The notes under the pieces: generated by a model
Seen by the model: only the letters and a program-made list of their open reading frames with translations
The model's database searches: none
What the model was told of the DNA's origin: nothing
Shown: piece after piece, positions 57,656-64,000 of the stretch
Layout: each line of letters starts with the position of its first letter
Position numbering within the stretch: position 1 is the first letter of the stretch
Position numbers and translations under genes: made by a program
NCBI RefSeq assembly: GCF_020169515.1
Contig: NZ_JAHMHW010000022.1
Coordinates: 1 to 64,000, forward strand
From: Paenibacillus vietnamensis
GTDB lineage: Bacteria > Bacillota > Bacilli > Paenibacillales > Paenibacillaceae
Reading direction: 5' to 3'
Length of the DNA: 64,000 bases

Positions 57656-58807
57656 ATGGACATTACCAACATCGAAATGAGATTCATAGACGAGGATACG
57701 GATCAGCCGCGCTACCAGTTCGACGGGGAGGCGCTCGAAGAGCTGATGAAGAGCATCGCGGAGCTTGGCCTGCTGTCGCCGATCAAGGTTCGCACGACGG
57801 GGAACGGACGGTACAAAATCATCTACGGGAACCGCCGCTACAAAGCCAGCAAAATGCTGGGACTCAAGTCGATCCCCTGCATTATTTCAGCGGCGACGGA
57901 CGAAACGGAAATTTATCTGGAGCAAATTGCGGAGAATTTGACGCGGGAAGGCTTCTCGCCGATCGAGGAAGCCGAGGCTTTCCATAAGCTCATGAACGAA
58001 TCGAAATTCAGCTGCTCCGTCAAGTTTTTGTCGGGCAAGCTCGGCAAGCCGGAGAGCTACATCAAAAACAAATGCGAGCTGCTCAAATTCGGCAATGCGG
58101 TAAAAAAGCTGATCGTCGGCGGCACCGAGATCCGCAAGGACAGGCTGACCGAGGGCCAGCTGCTGCCGCTGAAGGATTTGCCGATCGAGCACCGCGACCC
58201 GCTTGCGCTCATTGCGGCCCGGGACGAGCTGCCGGTAAGCGACGTGAAGAAGATCGCAAAGCTGTTCAAGGACAAATCGATCTCGGACAGCACCAAGGAC
58301 AAGCTGTTGTTCAAAACCGGCAGCGGCCTCATCGAAACCTGGGCCACGTTCGAGCAGAACAAAGCCGAGCGGGCAAAGCCTGCCGCGGAGCCGAAGGCGC
58401 CTGCGAAAGCGGCAAAAACGGCACCGGCGGCAGAAGCGGCGGAAACGGCGACGCAGACGGAAGCGGCAGCGGTTGCATCCCCTGCAATGACGGAACCGCA
58501 GCCTGCAGCAGCGGTGTTTCAGGCCGCGACTGCGCCGGTGCAGCCGGCGGAAGGCCAACCGGCGCGTGCCGCGGCAGCGCCTATCGCGCTGAAGCTTCGT
58601 CAGCTTGCGGCGGCAATTCCGGCGTTCAGCGAGCTGCCGTCCGAGGTGCTGCAATCCGCGCGCGCCATCCCCGCAGGCGAGCAGGAGCCGTTCGTGAACG
58701 AGGTTGATGCGTTCATCGCCAATCTTGAGCGGCACCTTTCGGAATGGAAAGCCGTTCGTGAGCTTGCCAAAGAATCGGCGGCTGCCGCCGGATCCGTTAA
58801 GCTGTAG
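57656..58807 (+). CDS. ParB/Spo0J-like nuclease-domain protein with Ala/Pro-rich tail
   Basis: A 383-residue protein. The N-terminal ParB/Srx domain (about 1-110) has FIDEDTDQPRYQFDGEALEELMKSIAELGLLSPIKVR and IIYGNRRYKASKMLGLKSIPC (the arginine-patch CTP/DNA site), then AENLTREGFSPIEEAEAF and an HTH-like segment (VKFLSGKLGKPESYIKNKCELLKFG). A low-complexity Ala/Pro tail (about 235-310) leads to a C-terminal helical segment. It lacks a ParA partner, so it is unlikely to be the chromosome-segregation ParB and may be a CTP-dependent DNA-binding protein with another task. GGAG precedes the ATG. Confidence 0.85.
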   Translation: MDITNIEMRFIDEDTDQPRYQFDGEALEELMKSIAELGLLSPIKVRTTGNGRYKIIYGNRRYKASKMLGLKSIPCIISAATDETEIYLEQIAENLTREGFSPIEEAEAFHKLMNESKFSCSVKFLSGKLGKPESYIKNKCELLKFGNAVKKLIVGGTEIRKDRLTEGQLLPLKDLPIEHRDPLALIAARDELPVSDVKKIAKLFKDKSISDSTKDKLLFKTGSGLIETWATFEQNKAERAKPAAEPKAPAKAAKTAPAAEAAETATQTEAAAVASPAMTEPQPAAAVFQAATAPVQPAEGQPARAAAAPIALKLRQLAAAIPAFSELPSEVLQSARAIPAGEQEPFVNEVDAFIANLERHLSEWKAVRELAKESAAAAGSVKL

Positions 58808-58828
58808 CGAGTGCCGAGTACCGGCGCC

Positions 58829-60883
58829 TTACCTGCGATGCCGCGGCGCCCCCCAATTCCACCTGCCCAGCAGCACCATGAGCGACGGCATGAGAACAAG
58901 CCGGATCAGCGTCGCATCGATCAGAATGGCCGCGGCAATGCCGATGCCGAGCTGCCTCACGCCAGCCACCTGCCCGAACGCGAACGGCGCCGTTACGGCG
59001 ATCATGATGGCCGCCGCCGACGTAATAATCCGGCCCGTCGCGCCGAGGCCGGCCACGACCGCATAGTCGTTGTCCCCGGTTTTCCGGTATTCCTCATAGA
59101 TGCGTGAAACGAGAAACACCCCGTAGTCCATGCTGATGCCGAACACGAGCCCGCATACAAACACGGGAATCATGACGGCGATGCCGCCCGGCTCAAGGCC
59201 GAAGCGCCCATTTTCGAACAGCCAGGTTAACAGGCCGAAAGAAGCGCCGATCGTAAGCAGATTCATCAGGATGGTTTTTACGGCAATGACGACGGAGCGG
59301 AAGGCGAGCAGCAGTACCGCAAAATTGGAGGCGAAAAGCAAGAGCAGCACATATCCTGCGCTTTGCCCGATCCGGTCGAACACCTCCTGCTCGTACTTCG
59401 CCTCTCCCCCTACCATAAACGGCAGCGGCCCTTTCTCCCCTGCTTTGCCCCACTCCCTAGCCCAGCTTCTCGCTTCCGCCGACGACGGAGCTCCCCGAAT
59501 CGTCGCTTGCAGCAGCAGTCCGTCCGTGGATAGCGCCGCCGCCTGCACTCGCAGTACCGCGGGATCCTCTTCCAGACGCCATAGGAGCAAGCCTGCTTCT
59601 TTTTCCCGGCCGTCCCCCGTTAATTCGCCTTCGGCAACGATCCAGATCCGGGAGGTAGACGGCGGTTCAAAATAAATCCGGTACGTCTGCGCGGCGGCAC
59701 GCGATTCATAGGCTGGCGGCAGCGAGGAGTCGTCCGGAACGACGAGGCGCATGCCGCCAAGCGGCAGCAGACAGGCAGCCAGCAGCGCAGCCGACAGCAG
59801 CGCAGCAGCGGCTGCCCGGTTCGCGACGGCGCGGGAAAACGCGTGCCTGACGGGCGGCTGCCCGGCTGCCGCTGGCTGCGGCTTCCCGTCCGGACGGAGA
59901 TGGGGTACGGCAAAAGCCAGCAGCGCCGGCAGCAGCGTGAACGTCAGCACCACCGACGCCGTCAGCACGGCCATTGCCCCAAGCGCGATCGACGAGAACA
60001 TCGGCAGCGGGATCCAGACGAAGCTCAGCAGCCCCAAAAAAACGCAAGCCGACGATACGACGACCGCCCGCCCCGCTGTCCGCATCGCAGCCGATAAGGC
60101 GGCGTCCGGACTGCTCCTTCCCAGCTCTTCGCGGAACCGGCTGACGAGCATAAGCGCAAAATCGATGCTGAGCGCAAGCCCCACCATCGGAATGACGTTT
60201 ATGACGAAGCTGGAAAGCTCCACCCCTTTTGCGCCGAGCGCATAGAGAAAACCCATCGCGAGTAAGGTTGCCGAAATGCCCGTCAGAATGGGAAGCAAAG
60301 CGGCGGCGAAGCCCTTCAGCGTTTGCCGCATGACGAGAAACGCGACCGGAAGCCCGAACAACTCGGCACGGAACAAGTCCGCATGGCTCGCCGCGTTCAC
60401 GTCCGTCTGGACGACGGGCTTGCCCGTGATCCGGATGGAAATATCCTGGTGCCCGGGAAGCGACCTGCGCAGGAGCTCCAGCGTGTCCTTCATCCGGCTC
60501 GAGGGTACCGCCTCCGTTAACAAGGCATACGCGTAATTTCCGTTCACCATGTCCGGCCGCTCAAGCGGCGATGCCGCACTCGTCAGCCCGGGAACATGCC
60601 CGGCCGCATTCAGCGCTTGACGGATAAATCGCCGGAGCTCCCCATCGGACACGCCCTCCGCTTTCTCGAACAACAGCATAACCGGCTCATCCGGTATGCC
60701 GAAGCTCTTGGCCAGCATGCGCTGCACTTCTGCGTACTGGCCTTGCGGCGTCAGCCCGTGATCCCCGAGCACAGTGACGAGCCTGAAGGCGTATGGCGCC
60801 GCAACGATCAGCGCGGCGCACCACAGCAGTATCATTCCGAGCGGAAACCGGAAGGACAAACGTGCCAGCCGTTCCATTACCAT
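58829..60883 (-). CDS. MMPL/RND-family exporter
   Basis: A 684-residue membrane protein with about twelve hydrophobic segments in the RND layout: one N-terminal helix, a large external loop, five helices, a second external loop and five helices. Typical MMPL motifs are VGLALSIDFALMLVSRFREE (Asp in helix 4) and FGISMDYGVFLVSRIYEEYR (Asp-Tyr in helix 10). It uses the proton gradient to export lipids or hydrophobic compounds. As last gene of the polyketide operon (27 bases after the oxidoreductase gene), it probably exports the phenolic lipid. Compared with mycobacterial MmpL it lacks an extra C-terminal domain. Confidence 0.93.
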   Translation of the reverse strand: MVMERLARLSFRFPLGMILLWCAALIVAAPYAFRLVTVLGDHGLTPQGQYAEVQRMLAKSFGIPDEPVMLLFEKAEGVSDGELRRFIRQALNAAGHVPGLTSAASPLERPDMVNGNYAYALLTEAVPSSRMKDTLELLRRSLPGHQDISIRITGKPVVQTDVNAASHADLFRAELFGLPVAFLVMRQTLKGFAAALLPILTGISATLLAMGFLYALGAKGVELSSFVINVIPMVGLALSIDFALMLVSRFREELGRSSPDAALSAAMRTAGRAVVVSSACVFLGLLSFVWIPLPMFSSIALGAMAVLTASVVLTFTLLPALLAFAVPHLRPDGKPQPAAAGQPPVRHAFSRAVANRAAAAALLSAALLAACLLPLGGMRLVVPDDSSLPPAYESRAAAQTYRIYFEPPSTSRIWIVAEGELTGDGREKEAGLLLWRLEEDPAVLRVQAAALSTDGLLLQATIRGAPSSAEARSWAREWGKAGEKGPLPFMVGGEAKYEQEVFDRIGQSAGYVLLLLFASNFAVLLLAFRSVVIAVKTILMNLLTIGASFGLLTWLFENGRFGLEPGGIAVMIPVFVCGLVFGISMDYGVFLVSRIYEEYRKTGDNDYAVVAGLGATGRIITSAAAIMIAVTAPFAFGQVAGVRQLGIGIAAAILIDATLIRLVLMPSLMVLLGRWNWGAPRHRR

Positions 60884-60910
60884 CGCAAAGCCCCCTGTTC
60901 CGCCGCAGCC

Positions 60911-62065
60911 TTATGTCCGGAACGGCTTCAGCCTCGTGGCCCGGACGAGCCCCTGCGCAAGGCCGGGCGCCAGCATCGCCGCGGCTTTCGCAAGACCGGC
61001 CGCCGCCGGCATGCCGAGCAGTCCCTGAAGCATGCCGCCTAAGCGAAGCGGCCCGTCGAACTCCGAGCGTACCGCATGCGCGTATTCGCGCTCCCAGCCG
61101 GCTATGTCGATGTCCCCTTGCAAATAACGGTCGGCAAGCGGAGCGCACAAGGCGGACGAACGGAGCGCCATCGACATGCCGCCGCCGCAGAGCGGCGCGA
61201 TCATCGCGGCCGCATCGCCGAGCAGCGGCACCGTATCCCAGGTCCGGGGCCTGACCGCAAGCCGGACGGGGGCGACCGCCGCCTGAGTGCCTTCGACGGG
61301 GACGGCGCCCGCCAGCCTTAGTGCCAGCTTCGGATTTCTGCCTGCAGCCTCCTCCAGATACGCCGTCACGGACCTGCTTCCTTTGGCGAACGCCCCTTGC
61401 TCCAGCAGCGCCGCGGCGTTGACCGTCCCGTCGCCGACCGGGCATAAGCCCAAATACCCGCCGCGAAAAAAATACATTTCCACGGCCGGCTCTATCTCCA
61501 GCCCGCGAAAATGCGACTTCACTCCCAGGTAGGCTCGCCGCCCGCGTGGCTGGGGCCGAAAGCCCGGCAGCCCCGGGCCTGCATTCGCTCCCCAGGCGGC
61601 TATAACGGTTCTCGCCCGATACCGGACCGGCTTGCCGGACCGTTTGGCCTCGATGATATATCCGTCTGCGCCGGGATAGATGGCCGTAACCGCCGTCCCG
61701 GTCTCCAGCACCGCACCGGCCTGCCCGGCGGCCCGGTGCAGCGCCCCGTCCAGCTCATATCGGCTCAGCCCCCAAGCCGTGCCGGGCAGCTCGAGACCCA
61801 GCTCCGCGCCGCCGTCAAACACCATCCGGGTCTGCGGGATCAGGCAGGGCTTGAGCGCCGCGACTGTTTCGTACAAGCCGAGCGCCTGCAGCGTGCTTTG
61901 CGCCTCCGGAGACAGAAATTCCCCGCACACCTTGTGCCGGGGAAACGTCTGGCGGTCCAGCAGCAGCGTCCTCCAGCCCTTGCCCGCCAGCGCCCCCGCC
62001 AGACTGCTGCCCGCAAGCCCCGCTCCTAGCACCGCCGCGTCAAAGCTAGCCTCCACCGCTTTCAC
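60911..62065 (-). CDS. FAD-dependent oxidoreductase (geranylgeranyl-reductase/hydroxylase type)
   Basis: A protein of about 384 residues with the FAD motif DAAVLGAGLAGSSLAGALAGKG near the N-terminus, FPRHKVCGEFLSP, and the second FAD motif WDTVPLLGDAAAMIAPLCGGGMSMAL. It belongs to the group of geranylgeranyl-reductase-like and aromatic-hydroxylase flavoproteins. It overlaps the methyltransferase gene; start candidates are GTG at 62063-62065 and 62054-62056, neither with a clear ribosome binding site, so coupled translation is likely. In type III PKS clusters similar flavoproteins oxidise the alkylresorcinol ring to quinones. Confidence 0.88.
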   Translation of the reverse strand: MKAVEASFDAAVLGAGLAGSSLAGALAGKGWRTLLLDRQTFPRHKVCGEFLSPEAQSTLQALGLYETVAALKPCLIPQTRMVFDGGAELGLELPGTAWGLSRYELDGALHRAAGQAGAVLETGTAVTAIYPGADGYIIEAKRSGKPVRYRARTVIAAWGANAGPGLPGFRPQPRGRRAYLGVKSHFRGLEIEPAVEMYFFRGGYLGLCPVGDGTVNAAALLEQGAFAKGSRSVTAYLEEAAGRNPKLALRLAGAVPVEGTQAAVAPVRLAVRPRTWDTVPLLGDAAAMIAPLCGGGMSMALRSSALCAPLADRYLQGDIDIAGWEREYAHAVRSEFDGPLRLGGMLQGLLGMPAAAGLAKAAAMLAPGLAQGLVRATRLKPFRT

Positions 62066-62783
62066 CGCCGTTTCCGCCCGCCGCTTTGCGGAGGATGACC
62101 GCATACCGGAACAGCGGCCTCCAGGCAAATTGCAGGCTCTCAAGGCCGGGCTCATCGCGCAGCTGCCGCCAGTCCCCGCCGCGAAAGCCCTTCGCCACCG
62201 ACAAAGGCCCGTCATTCCGGATGTACCTGCTCGGGAACAGTCGGGTCGCCACCCATACCGCGGTCCAAGCTATCCCGTGCCGGTGGATATCGTTAATGAC
62301 AACGCCAAGCCGTGATGCTTTCAGCATGCTCTTAACCGCCGCCGGAACCCTTTCCTTCTCAAAATGGTGCAAAAACTGCGTCCCCGTCACGATATCCGTC
62401 CCCTCTGCGGAAAGAGTAAACAAATCCCCGCGCTGCACCTTGACGCGGGGCTCCCCCGCGAACAGCCGCCTGGCCTCCGCACAGGCTTCCTCCGTCATAT
62501 CGACAAGCGTAACGGTCAGCACAACCCCTTGCTTGTCCGCCCACTTCAGCAGCTTGCGGTTCACGTCGCCCGAGCCTGCCCCGATGTCGAGTATCGACAG
62601 GCGGGCCGGACTGCCGGCCTGCCTCCACAGCCGCTTCACGCCATACAGCGTCGGCGCGGCTGCAAAGAACAGCCGGTTGAGCAGGCGCAGCTGCCGCAGC
62701 GCTTCGCTTAGCTCGGCTCCGCCTGCCGCGGCATCGTCCATGAGCTCGGCCGCCTCCGCCCGGCTGCGCAGCTGCCTAAGCAT
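62046..62783 (-). CDS. SAM-dependent methyltransferase of the polyketide operon
   Basis: A 245-residue class I methyltransferase with motif I ILDIGAGSGDVNRKLLKW, acidic motif VTLVDMTEEACAEARRLF and motif GTDIVTGTQFLHHF. It probably methylates the phenolic hydroxyl of the type III polyketide product. It overlaps the synthase gene by 8 bases and the oxidoreductase gene by about 20, so all are co-translated. Confidence 0.9.
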   Translation of the reverse strand: MLRQLRSRAEAAELMDDAAAGGAELSEALRQLRLLNRLFFAAAPTLYGVKRLWRQAGSPARLSILDIGAGSGDVNRKLLKWADKQGVVLTVTLVDMTEEACAEARRLFAGEPRVKVQRGDLFTLSAEGTDIVTGTQFLHHFEKERVPAAVKSMLKASRLGVVINDIHRHGIAWTAVWVATRLFPSRYIRNDGPLSVAKGFRGGDWRQLRDEPGLESLQFAWRPLFRYAVILRKAAGGNGGESGGG

Positions 62784-63924
62784 GCTGGCCGTCCGCCTGC
62801 AGCTCCGGCGTTACGGCGGACGGCGCGTACGCGATCTTGATCAGCTCGGCCGTCAGACCCGGACCGAACGCAAGCGCGAGCCCTTCCGCACCGCGCGAGC
62901 CCTTCTCCTGCTGCTGCCGTCTCATCGCCTGCAGCACGAACAAGATTGTCGCGGAGGAAACGTTGCCGATTTCGCGAAGCACGCCGAGGCTCGGCTCCGT
63001 CTGCTCCTCCGTCAGTCCGTACCGGGCTTGCAAAACCTCGATAATCCCTTTCCCGCCGGGATGGACGGCCCACAGCTCCTGAGCCTCTCCCCCGCACAGC
63101 CGCTCGATTTCGGCCGGAATCCATTCCCCGATCAGCCTCGGAATGCCCGGCGACAAATACAGGTCGAAGCCGTAATTGCCGACCTCCCATACCATTTCTT
63201 CCGCGCCCTCCTGCAGCAGCACCGAATGCTGCTCGCCCAGGCGGAAGATCGGACCGTGCCGCGCATCGGCCTCCGCGACGACGCAGGCGGAAGCTCCGTC
63301 TCCGAAAAAGGACGTCCCGAACAGCGAATCCCGGTCGCCGGTGGGCTGAATATGAAGCGTGCAAAGCTCCACGCAGACGATCAGCACGTTAGCGCCGGGG
63401 CTCGCGGCGACAATCCGCTGTGACAGGCATACCGCCTTCAGTCCGGCGGCGCAGCCGATAAACGTAAGCGGGAGCCTCTCCACGCTAGGCCGCAAGTCCA
63501 ATTCGCGCACAAGAACGGTGTCCAGGCCGGGAAGAAACTGCCCCGTGCAGGTGACCGTGATGAGATGCGTAATATCGGCGGCGGCCGTCCTCCCGTCGGC
63601 TAACGCTTGTCTCGCCGCGGCGAGCGCCAGCGGGACGGATTCTCTTTTGTATATCGCCATTCGTTCGGAGGTGGAAGGCACGTCGCCGGTCAGCTCGCGC
63701 GGCAAATACCGGCAAACATCCGCCTCCTCGAGCAGATTCGGCTCGCAGGTATAGCGGCTTTCCACGCCGCATTGCTTGAATATTCTTCTGGCCCAGCGCG
63801 CCGAATCCGGCTTATCGCTTAAGGCGTCGACGAGCCGCCTTGCCGTATCGGCCTGGTCGATCCGGTAAGGGGGCAGTGCCGTACCTATTCCCACTATTGC
63901 GATATTTCCCTCATTTTGCACCAT
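62776..63924 (-). CDS. type III polyketide synthase
   Basis: A 382-residue chalcone/stilbene-synthase-like homodimeric enzyme with the full triad: Cys158 (FIGCAAGLKA), His288 (AVHPGGKGII) and Asn321 (IGNVSSAT). It condenses an acyl-CoA starter with malonyl-CoA extender units, by decarboxylative Claisen steps, to alkylpyrones or alkylresorcinols. It is the first gene of an operon with methyltransferase, FAD oxidoreductase and MMPL exporter. In Streptomyces griseus, the srsABC cluster (synthase, methyltransferase, flavin hydroxylase) makes phenolic lipids that resemble the likely product. The ATG follows AAGGATGGGGCGGAA. Confidence 0.95.
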   Translation of the reverse strand: MVQNEGNIAIVGIGTALPPYRIDQADTARRLVDALSDKPDSARWARRIFKQCGVESRYTCEPNLLEEADVCRYLPRELTGDVPSTSERMAIYKRESVPLALAAARQALADGRTAAADITHLITVTCTGQFLPGLDTVLVRELDLRPSVERLPLTFIGCAAGLKAVCLSQRIVAASPGANVLIVCVELCTLHIQPTGDRDSLFGTSFFGDGASACVVAEADARHGPIFRLGEQHSVLLQEGAEEMVWEVGNYGFDLYLSPGIPRLIGEWIPAEIERLCGGEAQELWAVHPGGKGIIEVLQARYGLTEEQTEPSLGVLREIGNVSSATILFVLQAMRRQQQEKGSRGAEGLALAFGPGLTAELIKIAYAPSAVTPELQADGQHA

Positions 63925-64000
63925 TTCCGCCCCATCCTTTCCTTGAAACGGACAAGTAGCGTCCTGTCCTATTTATACGGCCCCGCCGCTTCAAATATGA

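Noticed and set aside
62086..63423. Long plus-strand frame opposite the methyltransferase and polyketide synthase genes
   Set aside because: GC-rich shadow frame; the minus-strand genes have intact catalytic residues.
63940..63975. GGACA-N10-TGTCC dyad before the polyketide synthase gene
   Set aside because: Only 5-base arms and no sign of a regulator next to it; could be chance. The upstream region is cut by the window end.
1..64000. CRISPR arrays, tRNA genes, insertion sequences, prophage
   Set aside because: No regularly spaced identical repeats with unique spacers, no tRNA-like cloverleaf, no transposase, integrase or phage structural gene was found. The modular repeats differ in orientation and spacing from CRISPR.

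Overview
The window reads as chromosomal DNA of a spore-forming Gram-positive bacterium of the Bacillota, most likely Paenibacillus or a close relative. The signs are strong AGGAGG-type ribosome binding sites, a perfect CIRCE element, a yybP-ykoY manganese riboswitch, CcpA-like cre sites, YesM/YesN two-component control of a sugar ABC operon, copper amine oxidase-like stalk and SLH-like domains on secreted proteins, and the 16S rRNA 5' end at the left edge. The genus is an inference. Most genes lie on the minus strand, in the same direction as the rRNA operon that begins at the left edge. I see no tRNA, prophage, insertion sequence or CRISPR array.

Layout. (1) 1-5.5 kb: start of an rRNA operon, a decayed GMC oxidoreductase gene, then a redox-enzyme cluster (azoreductase, NmrA-like reductase, AhpD-like protein) divergent from an ECF41-type sigma factor. 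Three promoter-like sites in this cluster match the ECF41 pattern. An AraC-regulator remnant follows. (2) 5.6-9.9 kb: a 1,413-residue secreted levanase/inulinase-type GH32 enzyme. (3) 10-15.9 kb: aminoglycoside phosphotransferase-like protein, ACT-like protein, HtpG with CIRCE, RNA cyclic phosphodiesterase, thymidine kinase. (4) 15.9-30.3 kb: a large Ter (tellurium/stress) locus. It holds four single TerD proteins, a TerD-TerA fusion, two TerC membrane proteins (one behind a Mn riboswitch), TelA, an XpaC-like protein, and a module of ATP-grasp enzyme, HAD phosphatase, double phosphoribosyltransferase fusion and citrate-lyase-like aldolase. An ECF-type promoter precedes it. (5) 30.4-38 kb: histidine kinase, response regulator, sugar ABC transporter and GH43-like enzyme. 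(6) 38-53.3 kb: ordinary single genes, including a glycosyltransferase, TraB-like protein, MhqO/MhqR-like pair, M15 peptidase, Rrf2 and IclR regulators, a FusB-like EF-G-binding protein and lipoproteins. (7) 53.7-57.4 kb: an ECF sigma/anti-sigma pair with two secreted cupredoxin proteins. (8) 57.7-63.9 kb: a ParB-like protein, then a type III polyketide synthase, methyltransferase, FAD oxidoreductase and MMPL exporter operon.

How the parts fit. Several clusters look like envelope, redox or metal stress responses under alternative sigma factors: the ECF41 cluster, the Ter locus and the sigma/cupredoxin cluster. Two sugar systems carry cre-like sites. Six intergenic regions are filled with short modular repeats of three distinct sequence families, two loci each. 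These are the least explained sequences in the window, together with several tiny membrane-peptide genes at the edges of larger loci.
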